Shown here piece after piece: positions 1 to 12,933 of a stretch of 64,000 nucleotides of DNA. The DNA is from Brugia malayi (taxonomy: Eukaryota; Nematoda; Chromadorea; Rhabditida; Onchocercidae). Made by a program: the position numbers and the translations under genes. The notes under the pieces are model-generated. The model did not search any database. It worked only from the letters and a program-made list of their open reading frames with translations, and was not told the DNA's origin. The first letter of the stretch is position 1. Every line of letters begins with the position of its first letter. The stretch is taken from contig NW_025062475.1 in assembly GCF_000002995.4 (NCBI RefSeq), positions 7,444,187-7,508,186 of the forward strand, read 5' to 3'.

Positions 1-3000
1 TTGAATCTAACAGAGAATGTCTCTAATTTCGTCGGAATGACTTTTACCACCTGCATGTTAATCACATATTAAATGACTAATAAATGTTTAATAATGCCAC
101 TGTACGAAAGATTGGTTAAAAAAACATGAATACTTAATATTTTAATTAACGAAAAAACCTTGAAATAAACAGGTGCCACTTCACCAATTTTGCTCGGTAC
201 CGCAATACATTCAATATACATGTGCTTACGGTGTTTCACATTTTTGGCTGTTTCAACGAATAAACAATCCATTTCTTTTGCTTGCCACATTGAAACTAAA
301 GCCTGTATAGCGATTTATTATTTTTATTGGTGAAAGAAAAATATGACAATGGATGCTTTATACAATTGCTAATTTGTTACCTTCCAATAGTTATCTCTTT
401 TTGATATGAAAGTTGGACTATGGAATTCTGCACTATCTTGTTCCACCCAGAATTCCGGATTATTTTTAGAACTCAGAACTTTTTATTTTTAATATAGAGT
501 TTTGCACTATCTCTAGAAAGTCTCTTTTCAAAACAAAATACTGGACTATGTAAGGTTCTGTGCTATCTTTTAATATACCATACTGTATTCTCTCTCTAAT
601 GAAACATTTAAAACTATCGATTCCGGGATTCCTTTTTTCAGTGTAGAATTCTGGAAATTTTAGTAGTCTAACCATACAAAGGATATTTCAATGCGTTATG
701 ATTTAAATCTGCAATGGCAAAACATGTGCCCAGAGAAAATTTTTCCTTAACATAAAACAACGTTATATTTTATTTGATTTTTTTTAAAAACTATTTTTTA
801 AGCAAACTTTACCACATAATTCCGATATAAAAATACATATTTTTATGAAACTAAAGAAAAGAAAAAAACTGAAAGAAAAACATTTGCTGCAAATCTCAAA
901 TTACGCTTGGAAAGCAAAAGCAATTCATTCAAGCTTGCTAAAATTGTTTTCAGATCTTGGAGCTAAGACGAAAATTTAATTAACCTTGATAAATGTTCTT
1001 TATTTGTTTATCCCTTCTTACACTAAGACAATCGTTTTAGTGTTAGTAGCTTAACACTGTTACAGTGGTTCACACTGTTACACTTAATGATCAGTCTTCC
1101 GTATCTCTCCAGCAAGCCTATTTCATTCAAATGAAAATGCCAATGCGAACAAATATGATTGGAAGAATACAAAAAGAAAATATCAAATGGGGCATACTCT
1201 TTTAAATTTCCATATCTCTTCATAAACATCTTCGTCAAGCGTCACAGTTGAAGAATAATGAGCAGTGGGAACAATCAAACAGTGTTCTTTTATCAACGGT
1301 CGCCATGGAACAGATGAAAGATAGGCCTAAATTATATAATGTTAACAAAAACCTGTACCGTTTAAATCTTTTTCACTACTTGAAAAAATTTTTTAATGAA
1401 ATCTCGGAAAGAATTTCTCTGGAAATTGAATCATTTTCTTTACAAAACTATTTCTGTCAGTTTTTTAGTTTTGAGCTACAAGTATCATTGATTTCAGTTT
1501 TAAAATATTGAGATTATTAATATTATTTTTCAAACTGGTGAAATATTTTTGGTTAAGAATAGTGTCTAAAATATAAGTATTTAAATACAGTCATGATTAT
1601 TTTTTGCTATTTTTACATGCTATAAAGTTTTAGGCAAAAAAGAACATACCTTCTTTCCACATGTCACCATACAATGCTTTCGAAAACATACTGCCTCGAT
1701 ACAAAACTGACAAGAATCAAGAGTTTGCTCATAAATTTTGTTCTCTGAAAAAAATTTTTTTTTGATCAATCTGAAAATAAAGCAGTTAATAGTGGGTAGT
1801 AGCCACATCGTTTGTCCAATATAACTTTCTTCGAAAGTTCAACTTAAATCCTTTTCTATCAGTTATTGTACTATTGCTGCTACTAATAAAGGAATTATTA
1901 TCAGTTATTGTACTATTACTGCTACTAATAAAGGAATTATTATACTCCTCTGTCATCCCAAATATTTACATCTACATTCAATGAATCTTCCTGAGATCAA
2001 CAACCTCTTCCAAAATAATAAATTATCAAATCTTCCATGACATTCTTAGCACAGATATCTGAGTTCCATTGAAAAATCGTAATTCTAATCTGAAGTTCAT
2101 TTGCGACAACAGCCTTCTGTTATTTAAAATATCCAAATCCAAATGTAAAAACCCAAACTTAACGTTGAAATTAGTCATACTTAAGATAAAAATGCCTCAT
2201 CAAAACTCGTCAATTAAAGAAATAAGGCTGTTTAGCTTTTTTAAAAATAATGCAAAACTATCCGATCAATATGACTTCAACTTTCTACTCAAAATTTTCA
2301 TACCTAACACCATATCTACTCAAAGACGTATGATCATTGTGATTATTCCTGTTGAAATAATTCAGTGGTGGGACGAGATGAGCATTACGAAAGCATTGTA
2401 ATTTGCATGCTATGTCTATTTTAGATAGCCAACTAAGCAAATATTTTGCATTAGTTGATGAAGAAATTGTGACTAATCAGGCATCCCCAGAATAAATCAT
2501 TCTGTTGTCAACAACTAATGACCGGATAAATAAGTAAATGGCACTCATTCTGTCACCCTCTCCCTCCAAAACATAGTACATACCATTCTGTCCTTATCAT
2601 GAAGGCCTCTAACTAATGTGATGAACAAAAACAAGATAATCTTATTTCTTTCCAAAAAAATTATATGTTCTTCAATTTTGTTTGACATTATATGTCAAAT
2701 GTGGGTTGAAATTTAATAAATTTAGCAGTAATTAGCAGAAACTTGTAGGAATCACCGGAAATTTGCTAGAAAAATTCAAAAAAATTATCCTAATTTTCAC
2801 TTCACTTTCTCACATCTTTCTTACAGCATTACACATAGGCTAATGTCCATACCCATTAAATGCATTTCTAAAGATGAGGATAGGAAAAATTTTTATCAAA
2901 AATGTAAACACTTTACAACTTCAATAGTATCATAACTAAACTCTTCACATTATCGCTACTATCATTTATTATAATTTATCTTTCTTGTAACCGCTAATGT

Positions 3001-6000
3001 TATCAGTACTGTCATTAAAAAAAAAAAAAAATTATTTCTCAAAATCCACTAAAATATGATAATAAAGGTAAAAGTTGCAACTTTCAGCACAGAAGCACAA
3101 AAAACACAAAAAAGTAATGGCAAGTATTAGTGAGATATCTGATAACGAACTCTGTGTGATTGTTTAATGATCTTTTATAAGGTTGACAGAAAATCCCGTA
3201 GAATGGATTCAGTTAGCGCCATCTCAGCTCATGAAAATTTGTTCTTAACATTATTACTGGTACATTCATTATTATCGGTAGCTACCAATTCAATTATTTC
3301 AAAATCGATACAGTTAAAAGTTAGCCACGCTCCCTAGCGCAAAAACTTTCCTAATGTCTTCTTGAGACATTGAGAGCAGACGAGTGCTACGTACTACACA
3401 TAAATATGTAAACTCAGCGACAGTTTTGAACGAGTGCAACTGAAAGGAGAGAAGGAGGGAAGAATAGGGAAAAATGAAAATAGTTCATGATGAGAGATCA
3501 TAGCATGAAAAATTGACATGAAAGAAAAGGAATGGGAAAGACGATCACGGTCACCAATATCAATATTGTTATTTTCATCACCATTAAAATTGACATCATC
3601 TGTAGTAATATAGCGAAAAGAACGTTTGTTGAGAAGTGGAATTTATGGCAGTAGCGGTCCGTTCTATTAGTTCCTGAATTTGACATTCAATTCTCATTAA
3701 CCGAGAAAATGTTGTGGCGGCACTGCACAGCTACCGGTAGACATCCAATTCGGCCTCATCAGAACTTAGTCCTGTTTTTGATTGCTGGCATTCCGGTATT
3801 TACTTGGGCTACCACCGAATGGTTTGGCGATTCAAGAGCATACATGAATACTATTCGATCACCGCCATTTCATGATGTTATTTATGATATTCCCGGTTAG
3901 TCACCTAGCTCTGTAGGTAATTAAAGACCATTCTAATAAGGACTGTGAGAATTAACTGGAATCAATTAGAAAAATCAGAAATCAGAAGTTAGTCCTATTT
4001 TTGATTATTTAATTGCAACACAGTCTCATGTGCCCCTCGTCCAATAAAATACAACACTGAGACATATAGTTAATTATTTGTTTTCAAATGTTTGTTTCCA
4101 ATGTCCTTCATTTTATTTCTAAATTACAAGATTAAAGTTCCATATAATCTTATAATTTCCTGAATTTTTGATAGAGGATATTTTCGAACTTACGGATCTA
4201 AAGTTCAGCAGGGATAAAATGTTCTTGATTGCAGAATGTCCAGATGGACTGGAAAGTGAAGCAATACCGGAATATGCATATTTCGGACCAATGATCACAT
4301 CCATCGGTGTCTTGAAGCATGTGGAATGTTTGGATAACTGCATCAAACATTCGAAATGTGTTGCAGTTAATTTCTTCGCACCTATGGCGTTTCAGGCAAG
4401 CTCCAGCAGTAAATTCTTCAAGTTTACATAAAATAAAGCAGTCGAGATTCAAAAAATCTACTGACTTGTTTTCGCAGATAAGTCATTAATTTCAAAATGA
4501 ACAATCATAAATAACTTACTTATATTCGCAAGTTTTCAAATACAAAAATTGGATGTGATTGGTGATTTTTTTTCTTTTTTTTTTTTCATCTTTTTATTAA
4601 TCACGTTTTAGCCAACAGCAAGGAAATTTTTTAGAGGAATGGTTTTTGTGAATTGTTAAGTGAATCTCAGCTGGATAATCCCAAACTCATGCGACCATAT
4701 AAACAAGCTGCTTATTTTGAAAATATTCAGTGTCGAGCAGGGAATGATATTGTTGATGACGTTGGTAAGTTAATTAATTTAATATTAGGATTAGGAAACT
4801 GATACAGAGTAAAAGAATATCGGAAAACAAAAAATCACGTCAAAATTTTATCCTTTGGTTTCAACTAATGTAAAAGGAAAAACATGGTATAGTAGAGATG
4901 TGATTAAGACATCAGGAATCTAGAACAGTATTTCATCCAGGCTCATTCATCTTAATCTTCCCAAATATTCTTCTTCTTCCAGACATTAACCAATTGGTTA
5001 AGTTGTCGAAATTTAAACGAAAAGATGAATGGAGTAGAGGATCTCCGACCTAATAAACTAATGATTAAGAAATAATGATGATTAATTCCATCCCTCTAGC
5101 CTGTTCAGCTAGTATTGCTGATATTTTACAATAAGATATTCAAACCAAGATAAAAAAAGGAGCAAAAAAGAGAGATAAAGAGATCTTCTGATCACAATCT
5201 TCCAATTCATTTGAAGAAATTTGATTTTAAAAAATGTTCAGAAGTCACAACAATACCTTATGAAAAATAGCCAAAACCCCTGCAGCAGCCAATGATTCGC
5301 TATAAAAAATCCTTAACTTTAATTACGGAATTCTATCTTCACAAAGCACCATTAATTAATTTCTAATATCAATCTGCAGTAATGCAGAAAATACACCTCT
5401 TAACAGATAAAAGCTGATATCCATGAACACTGTTAACTTGTTTTTCTGGATTTGGTAAGAGGTTAATCATATTAGACAGTTAATTGACGGGTGATGAATA
5501 AATGGGCAATTTCGAAAACAATCTGTTTTATTAGACTTAATTTAATTAATTAAAATAAATCATGTGTACTACAATTTTTTTTATTTATTTATAAAAAGAT
5601 AATCTTTTGCAGAGTGCTCTATACATTATTAGAAGTATGAAGTTTATCGTAGCTTATTGAAAGTTGAAGTTTATATAAATCTTCTCTTTAACATTATTCA
5701 GTTTACGTTAAATTATTTTAACTCAAACTCAAATTCAGCAAAATGACAGGCATAAAATAAATTGAAAAAATATCTCGCTAAACTATAGAAGAAAACCAGT
5801 CGGAAAGACCGAAGGATGATTCGATAACAATTCTAAAGAAATTGTCAGAACAAGTGGACCAATATCGACAATGATGCTAAACGTTAGAATCAAGGATTAC
5901 GGTGACGTTAAGGAGGCAAAATTGAGAATTTCGAAATATCCAAACTTTCTCGATGAAAGGATATATTTTTATGTGTATTAACATGTTCGCCAGATCTATG

Positions 6001-8145
6001 AATTTTACCATAAAAATAATTGATCAAAGCTACTGCTTTTCTAAACTAATATGAATCTTACCATTCTTAATATCCATAGTTTAAAAATATCGAATCAAGA
6101 TACATTTTCAGACTCCATAAAGTGCACTATTTTGTTTCTAACATAAAAATTTACAAGAGATAATAAGACGTAGTTCTTCTTTCTAAATGCATATAAAATT
6201 AATTTTTTAACCTTATTCTGTTCACTTAAATGCCTTCAACACTGTAGTTAGAAAAAAACTTAAGCTTTTAACACCAAATTCGCACTTAAAATACACGAAA
6301 CTGGTGTTTCTGTACTAGTAACAAAAATAGCTTTCCGGTCCTTTTTCATTCAGGTACTCATCCATAGCGTTTTCTTCTCTCCCTCTCCTAGATCCTGATT
6401 CCGCCCAATTTCTTTTGTCATAGCTAATAGCTGTGGAGATTTAAGCGCCTTCATCTACGGATTTTGCATATTCATATTAGTTATAATTTATGCCTATTAT
6501 CTCTATTACAACATACTGATGATTATCTGTCCAAAATCTTCACTGAAACATTTCATTTCACAAATAGTACATCAACTGTGAAACTGTGAAATCTATATCA
6601 AAATATGTTGAACACTGTGAAATCTATTTAAAAATATATTTTTAAGAATAATAATCGTTGTAAAAGAACATATGTTCTGCTTAAATGAATCAATCGGTGC
6701 AGTTCAACGATGGGAAATAATAATTACAAAGGCGTTGAGTCATCATCAATAATATTCGTAGATTCTATAATACTAGAGAAAAAGCAAAAATAAGCTTACC
6801 TCTTATTAGACTGTTTCGGTTCCTCTTTTGCTCTTTCTCTTCTCCCATCCGTGATCGCTTTATGCTCATCACTGCATCATCAATGACCCACTCTTCTTCC
6901 ATTCGATGTTTCGCTGCGGCCTGCATATTAAAAAAGAAGCATAAAAATTATCATTTATACACAAATCCAATAGAAAATGAGTAGTATCAAAATTCGTTAA
7001 TTAGGATTGACCTTAAAGGCGTTAAAAATATGACCAGCAGATGTTGTTTCTTTTTCTTCAGCTACCATATCATGGATACTTTGATCGGCATGATAAGTTG
7101 CTGCAATTTTGCCACGACTTTTTAAATCCTGAATGTATATTGTATGTTAATGTCTTATCAAATATCATTTTCAGTTCAACTGTAAAATTGTCGACAAAAA
7201 AAAAAAAAAGAGAACATAGCCAACAAATTACCTACATTTACTATTTGTATAAGTTAAAAAGCATGATGAAATCGCTGATATAAAAACTAATTTTTACTTA
7301 TGTCACCTAAAAATATAAGTCAATTCATCGAATTTTTATCTATTTTATTAATCTATTAAAAAAAGTTGAAAGACAACCTTTCTTTTTAGTTTCATAGTAA
7401 TAGGTATCCGCACATCACCTCCATCAGTTCTAAAGAGTATTTTAGAAGTCGAAGAATGGTCTGGTCCATCTTCTGTTAAAGCCTGCAACTGTTTCTCCAA
7501 CTTTTCTACCAGAGACTGCAAAATTTTTAGATGTTTCGCTGAATAATGACCAATTTCCTAAGTTCTGGAGATTGCGGAGATATTATATTTGCCTGAAATT
7601 GTTCTTGTGTAAAAACAATGCGTTTTTAAAAGAACATACTACTTTTCCTTGTAGCTTCGCTTTTAATATCTTTGCACCAAGTTTATTGCGCTGTTCTAAT
7701 CCAGTTTTTTCTTCCCTTATTTCGCCAGCATTTGGATCGTTCTCCATTTTTACATTACTTTCTAAATATTAATGAAATTACAGAAAAAAAAAAATATTTA
7801 TAATACTCTTAATACAAAAAAAAAAAAAAAACGATTTTGCATTCTGAACGCAGAATGCAAATTCCACAAAGAAGCTACTTATTTCATGCTCCATACCAAT
7901 ACTGCAAAAATTTTGGAGTTCTTGGGAAAATTTTTTTAAACTAGGAAGGCAAAAATCAATATTTGACTTTAAATTAATAACGATTAAGGATCAATACTTC
8001 TCTGCACGCTTCCAGTAACAAAATCTTTGCCAGCGGCATAACTGCCTAATTTCCGAGCGAACTTCGGATCAACTGGTCTCGCTTTAACTAAGCGAGATTT
8101 ATCTTCACTATCGTTATAATCGACAGGTTTCAGAAAGCACGACAT
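1..8145 (-). CDS. CWF19L2: CWF19L2-like protein (CwfJ family), 3' end beyond window
   Basis: Nine exons are rebuilt on the minus strand: 8145-7998, 7761-7640, 7515-7378, 7128-7012, 6920-6800, 1744-1650, 1326-1198, 302-159 and 50-1, giving about 354 residues before the left edge. All phases join. The N-terminal part is charged and includes LGAKILKAKLQGK, resembling the CWF19L2 helical region. The C-terminal part carries CwfJ domain 1: a CQFC zinc-like pair, KHCMV, the HIT-like stretch KEHCLIVPTAH, then IECIAVP and VAPVYFK. The last exon (VVKVIPTKLETFSVRF) aligns with the start of CwfJ domain 2. Proteins of this family associate with the spliceosome and lariat debranching in the nucleus. The start ATG lies directly after TTTTTTATAG, a likely trans-splice acceptor. 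Exon 2 could end 3 nt earlier (7643). Intron 5 (1745-6799) holds another gene on the opposite strand. Confidence 0.85.
1745..3708. other. Left part of CWF19L2 intron 5, no gene seen
   Basis: This is intronic for the minus-strand CWF19L2 gene and lies upstream of the nested plus-strand PAN gene. It contains a 42 bp tandem duplication and AT-rich sequence. The open frame at 2069-2401 (+) has no recognisable domain and no convincing splice partners. The promoter of the nested gene is expected just upstream of 3709, but no motif can be named. Confidence 0.6.
1857..1941. repeat. 42 bp tandem duplication
   Basis: Two adjacent copies of a 42 bp unit beginning TATCAGTTATTGTACTATT lie at 1857-1898 and 1899-1940. 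They differ at one visible base (GCTGC versus ACTGC). The repeat is inside CWF19L2 intron 5 and has no visible coding role. Confidence 0.85.
3709..5053 (+). CDS. PAN/apple-domain membrane-anchored or secreted protein
   Basis: Four exons (3709-3895, 4175-4395, 4635-4764, 4983-5053) join in phase to give 202 residues. Residues 19-34 (NLVLFLIAGIPVFTWA) form a hydrophobic signal anchor or late signal peptide. Six cysteines at 84, 114, 118, 124, 141 and 169 fit the spacing of a PAN/apple fold, an extracellular protein- or carbohydrate-binding module. The tail after C169 is short and basic. Intron 2 begins with GC (CAG|GCAAGC), the strong consensus of GC-AG introns. No GT donor nearby keeps both the frame and the domain. 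The stop codon overlaps an AATAAA at 5052-5057. The gene is transcribed against the CWF19L2 intron that contains it. The function beyond the domain is unknown. Confidence 0.78.
5054..6799. other. Right part of CWF19L2 intron 5, no gene seen
   Basis: AT-rich sequence follows the nested PAN gene and runs to the donor of CWF19L2 exon 5 (GTAAGC on the minus strand, just left of 6800). I see no exon with supportable homology on either strand. Confidence 0.55.
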
Positions 8146-8160
8146 CTATAAAAAAAGCAA
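8145..8160 (-). promoter_or_regulatory. Probable trans-splice acceptor of CWF19L2
   Basis: On the minus strand a T-rich tract ends in ATAG immediately before the ATG at 8145. No upstream coding exon is visible, so the acceptor probably receives a spliced leader. A cis-spliced 5' UTR exon is the alternative. Confidence 0.5.
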
Positions 8161-9983
8161 CATGAAATCAGTCTTTTAGTTCGTAAATACAAATCAAATG
8201 ATCAGCACGTTACACGAAAAGTAATCAATCAACAAACACCAAGATAACAAAGCAATATCGAAATTAGTTAATGTGAAACAAATCATAGCGAATAATTGAT
8301 ATTGCATGTATTTTTAAGAGTTCCAATGCATAATTATTTCAGTAAAGATCATAAGACTTACGCTACAGCACATACTTTTAATTAAATCTAAACATAATAA
8401 ATGTTTTCTGCACTTGATGCCAATTGCAAAATAAAATAAAATTTGTAATATCAGATTTAAAATAAAATCAAATTCAATTTATCAATTGATTTATACGATT
8501 CCTCAACAAAATATAAGTAAAGGGGAAGTTAATAAGAAAAACTGAAGCATCCTATTCTCGTTTGTTCCTTGGCATATTTTATGTGGTAACTGAGTAAAAC
8601 AGAGAGGAGTAGTGAATTCCCTTTGTTAACTTATAATCATGCAAATGATAAAACTATTAAATTATTTAACCTATAAATCATAAAATCTCTTCTTGGATCT
8701 TCTTTATGCTACTTACTTTTGGACTGAAAACAAGAACATACCGAACTACAGACTATCATTGGATTATGCGCACAATCACTCGCTGCACAATATCTTCCCA
8801 CAAATATTCCATTTGTCTAGATGAAAATAAAGAATACTGTGCACCAGATAATGGTGCACCCAAAATATTTCCTGGAATTTGGCGAGAAAAACTTGCAATC
8901 ACTCACAGTCTTCCTTCAAGACTACTATTGATTATGAACAACTTGATTCAAATTGATTAAGACTCAAAGACTAGCAACTGATTCCAACATTTTTGAGTTT
9001 CTTGACTGTACACGTAGATCCTTTACTGTTGCAATTTTAGCGGCCGAAACTTGATAAAGCTAAATTAATCACAATACCAATCTACCCATATCAAGATTCT
9101 TAGTTTGTCATTAGTTATTAAATCATAGCTCACAAATATAATTGAAGCGTATGACTTACTTGCAGCAATTAAGCACAACGCATAATGTTTTACTACGTTA
9201 TGTTTAAACAATTTATTAAATTCGCTTGCAATTTTCGGCGAAAATGCAGAAACATGTGGAAAGTTTGAATTTTAATGGAAAGAATGCGCGCAGCAAACTG
9301 GAAAGTATAGCTCAGAATAAAGCACAACAACTGAAAAAAGGACCAAAAAGTATGCCAAGTGTAATTAAAAACGAAGGTGCTTGCCGCACATTACTCTTCT
9401 AATGTGGTCCAAAATAGACTACGACAAAAACGCAGCAGCACAGCACGTGCCCTGTTTGTAACTGATCTTTACATACACTATCACTACGAGGTCTGTAAAA
9501 CAAATGAAAATTCAATGCTTCACAGATGTAAAGCAGGTGCAAAAAACAAGAATAATCGTTACATCCTCTTTCAGAACTTTTATTTCTCACCTGGGGTAAC
9601 ACTACATAATTTGGGAGTTGAGCCTATTTTTCTTTCATATCTTCTTCCAAGAAGTCAAAGACTGATACTTTAAAGCATGGATTTGATTCAAAACAAAATA
9701 GGAAATGTACAATTTCTTCTTCGCTCATCCAAAACATTACTCAGAAAATAGTACCGAGTACCTGTTCTGTATCACATACATAATTTACAATTACAAAAAT
9801 ACTTCCTCATGCAAAGAACATCTGTAAGTATCGATACTCTCTTTTGAGAACAAAACAGAAGGGATAAATAGCTGTACTCACCGGATTTCAAGTGCGTTTA
9901 TAAAAAAGAATCGCACGAGGGTTAACCTGAATTCAAGATAGAGTAAGAAAAATCATGAATAAATAGGGAAAGCAGAGTTGAAA
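8146..9983. other. Intergenic region, CWF19L2 to ZC3H10-like gene
   Basis: This spans the upstream region of CWF19L2 and the 3' flank of the CCCH gene, both on the minus strand. Open frames at 8706-8960 and 9377-9673 have no recognisable domain or splice structure. No RNA gene is seen. Confidence 0.5.
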
Positions 9984-11406
9984 TCAATGAGTCCATTGTG
10001 TATCTGTCCATCCTGTTGATGATGCAACTTGGTAATACGCTGTGGCGACAGGAATAGCATTAGCGGGATCTTGTTGTGCTGTTGTAATGGTAGTACGTTG
10101 GCGAAATAACGCGTAGAGATCGCTATATCGTTCACGCTCACGCGTGAGCTCACGTTTAAGCCCCTCAACTTCTTTACTTAACTCTGCATTTCTACGTTCC
10201 AGATCGCGCATGTAGTCATCATCCAAGTCGTAACGCGCACGCTTAGCATATGCATCAGTAATTCCATATGGATGGGGACGACGACTGGGGTAAGCAAAGT
10301 AAGATAATGCTAGGCTTGATCCTCGCGCTAAGGGTGACAATACAGAAGCTGGCATGCTGCGTGGTATCCGGCGGCGTCGCTCACGCTCTTCCTCAACGTT
10401 AATATGCCAGTAGCGGCACCGCTGTCCACCGCGTGAGCATGAGCCTGTTTGATATTCTTTACAAAATGGTATCGCATTGATAGTGTCGCAATTATAAACC
10501 GCAGCAATTTCGCGCGCTAAATTAAGAGTCACCTCCCCTGTCATTTTGTAACGGTCGACATCCTCCCGATGCGCATGAATATAGCGGCAATTATCGCGAT
10601 GGCAGCCACGATTCTGAAATTTCACATCGCTGCATTAACTTTTTGAGTGCTTCCTTTGCCTACTCTATGATCTGGATTTCGGCTCGAAAACGAACTATCC
10701 TGCAAAATATTTCATTTTCCAACTATCATGACAGCTACTCCTTCACAATAAACGCATGGCTCGAATTTAATAGCTAATTTCATCCAGTATCCTTACTACT
10801 TTAAGGATCCATACATTTATCAATAAATATTAAACAAATTGACTCTAAGGTCGCTTCCATATCAACATCAAGTAATGATTTACCTGATAGTCAATGCAAA
10901 ACCGATATTCGATGCCTTCCGGTGTTTGCTGTGAAGCCCGTTGTCGAATAATACTCGGAGGATGATAAAATTTACATCTTGAGCCACGATTGCACATATT
11001 ATTCAAGAAATCTCTGTAATTAAGAAGTTAAGAAGCTGAAGAATATCCACTATTAAATACGAAGATATATAATATATAGATATCTCACAGTTGTTTTATG
11101 TTCATTACTATATCTTCCAACTTCTCTCCAATCATTATCTTTATGGACACAACTCAAACCTTCTAATAAAATGCTATAAGCTAACCTGCAGATATCCTCT
11201 CGAGCAAGCTCTTTTCCTTCATCATCATTTCTTTCGACTGACTCTCCTTTTCCTGCTCCATTGCCGCCACCATCATTTATTCGTAGTTTATTTGAGGTTT
11301 CCTCCGCATTATCACTACTGTTTCTTCCCGTCTTTTTAGAATCGCCATCAAGATACTCACCTTGTTTCTTCATACCATTCATCTGTGCGCTTTCTTCATG
11401 GGACAT
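9984..11406 (-). CDS. ZC3H10: CCCH zinc-finger RNA-binding protein, ZC3H10-like
   Basis: Three exons (11406-11186, 11013-10884, 10613-9984) encode 326 residues with continuous phase. Residues 1-70 are acidic and polar. Three CCCH fingers follow: ICRDFLNNMCNRGSRCKFYH (CX7CX5CX3H, split by intron 1), FCIDYQNRGCHRDNCRYIH (CX7CX4CX3H, split by intron 2) and FCKEYQTGSCSRGGQRCRYW plus H (CX7CX6CX3H). This order, with a KMTGEV stretch between fingers 2 and 3, matches vertebrate ZC3H10. The C-terminal third is Arg/Glu-rich and contains a coiled coil (LERRNAELSKEVEGLKREL). The family binds RNA; the targets cannot be read from sequence. The start is the first in-frame ATG after AG sites suitable for trans-splicing. 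Confidence 0.88.
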
Positions 11407-12933
11407 TCCTTCCCGACCACCACTCACTACTGGAATATAGTGGACCAACTTGAGGTATTCCACTGCTAAATCTTACCCCTTTAAGAATCACTCCCTAGTT
11501 TATCCAAATGACATATTCCAAACTATCTTTATTGGTTAATGAACTGTCAAGCAAAGGATCAACTAACCCAAATATTTTCAGCGAAAAATCACATGCATCA
11601 AGAAAAGCGTTGATAATTTCCTTGCTTAACAGCTGTTATACGGCATAACAGCCAATCTCAGTTTATTTCCAAATAATACAGTGAGTGACTTAATTATAAA
11701 CACAACGGATTTCATTCAGAAAAACGTAAATTTATTGGTAGTAGAACCAACTTCTTTTTCCGATCAGAGTTAACAAAGAATAAAACGAAATAAAATTAAG
11801 CTGGAGGAAACAAATATGAAAAGCGAACATCAACACAACCGTGGTGAAAATAAGCAACATTTACAAGTACGACATTTGAACCACCTTTATCGTGTTAATA
11901 GATAATTGTAGAGCAATAAGACAATTTCCGAACACTGATAAAAATATATCCGAAAATGTGTATGAGATTAAAAAGTTGAGATTGCAGTAGAGGCGAGTAT
12001 GGGTAAAGTCAGAAGCAAACTTTAAATTAGAAGTTTCAGATACAGAAAAGGTTACTTGAGAAAGCATCACACTGTGACAAGTGACTAAAGAAACACAAAT
12101 AATACATCAATCAAGCGAATTACTAATAAGAAATCCCTTAGAGCCTTACTGTTGCATCGCTCACAAACGATCAATCCAGAAGGTGAAAGAGGCATCACAG
12201 AAGCTGATCATATAAAAGGAAAAATTCATTATTAATCGAAGAATTCATTTTTTTTTTTTTAAATTCATTACGGCAATTTTGTTGATTTGTATAGTTGATA
12301 ACTTTTCCCTCATTAACATCAAGGAATTATCAGAAGTTTAATCAGCAAATAAATCATGAAAAGTCAAAGCACTTCAATTTAAATAGTAATCATAAAGTGA
12401 TAACCTGATACTTCTCAAAATTTGATGAATCCTTAATGAAGTACATTAAATTTCAGAATCATAAAATTGAAGCAAAATGGTCGAAATCATGCAAAAGTTT
12501 TATAAAATTCAGCACAGGAAATTCATAAGGATCATAAACAAAAAACTGCAAAGAAAGGAAAAGCTAACAGTATATATCACATAAGTTCTTTCACCAAATT
12601 TACTCTTGTTCCATTATGTAGACAATATGTAGATGTATTTCACAGCAATTATTTCATTAGAAATAAACCATATCGTGGATGTATGCTTTTCAAGCAGCTA
12701 AAAATACCAATAAATGAAGTAGTAATAAATAAATGATCATTCTTTAACTTACTCAAGAAGATTCAGGTTGAGAAATTCTATATTATACAAATATAAGTAA
12801 AGCAGACAATCCTTCACCTTTTTATAGGCAAATTATCTTACCAAAGAAAGCTTGAGATATATTGTTTTACTTTAACAATAATGGAAAAACTATAATGAAG
12901 ACCTAACAAACCCACATAAATGACAATGCAAAA
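11407..12933. other. Intergenic, ZC3H10-like to kinesin 3' end
   Basis: This AT-rich region holds the upstream flank of the CCCH gene and the 3' flank of the kinesin gene. It may hide a short alternative last exon of kinesin, because two strong donors lie inside the kinesin terminal exon, but I cannot identify one. No other gene is seen. Confidence 0.45.

Noticed and set aside
300..660. Recurring motifs such as GGACTATG and TGCACTATCT, suggesting a diverged tandem repeat
   Set aside because: Spacing and sequence between occurrences are too irregular to define a unit by eye. It lies in a CWF19L2 intron.
1023..1238. Minus-strand open frame of 71 codons
   Set aside because: It overlaps CWF19L2 exon 7 (1326-1198) in another frame. 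The exon frame has the HIT-like KEHCLIVPTAH motif and correct splice sites.
9377..9673. Open frame of 98 codons on the plus strand
   Set aside because: No recognisable domain, no splice-site context, and a competing minus-strand frame in the same place.
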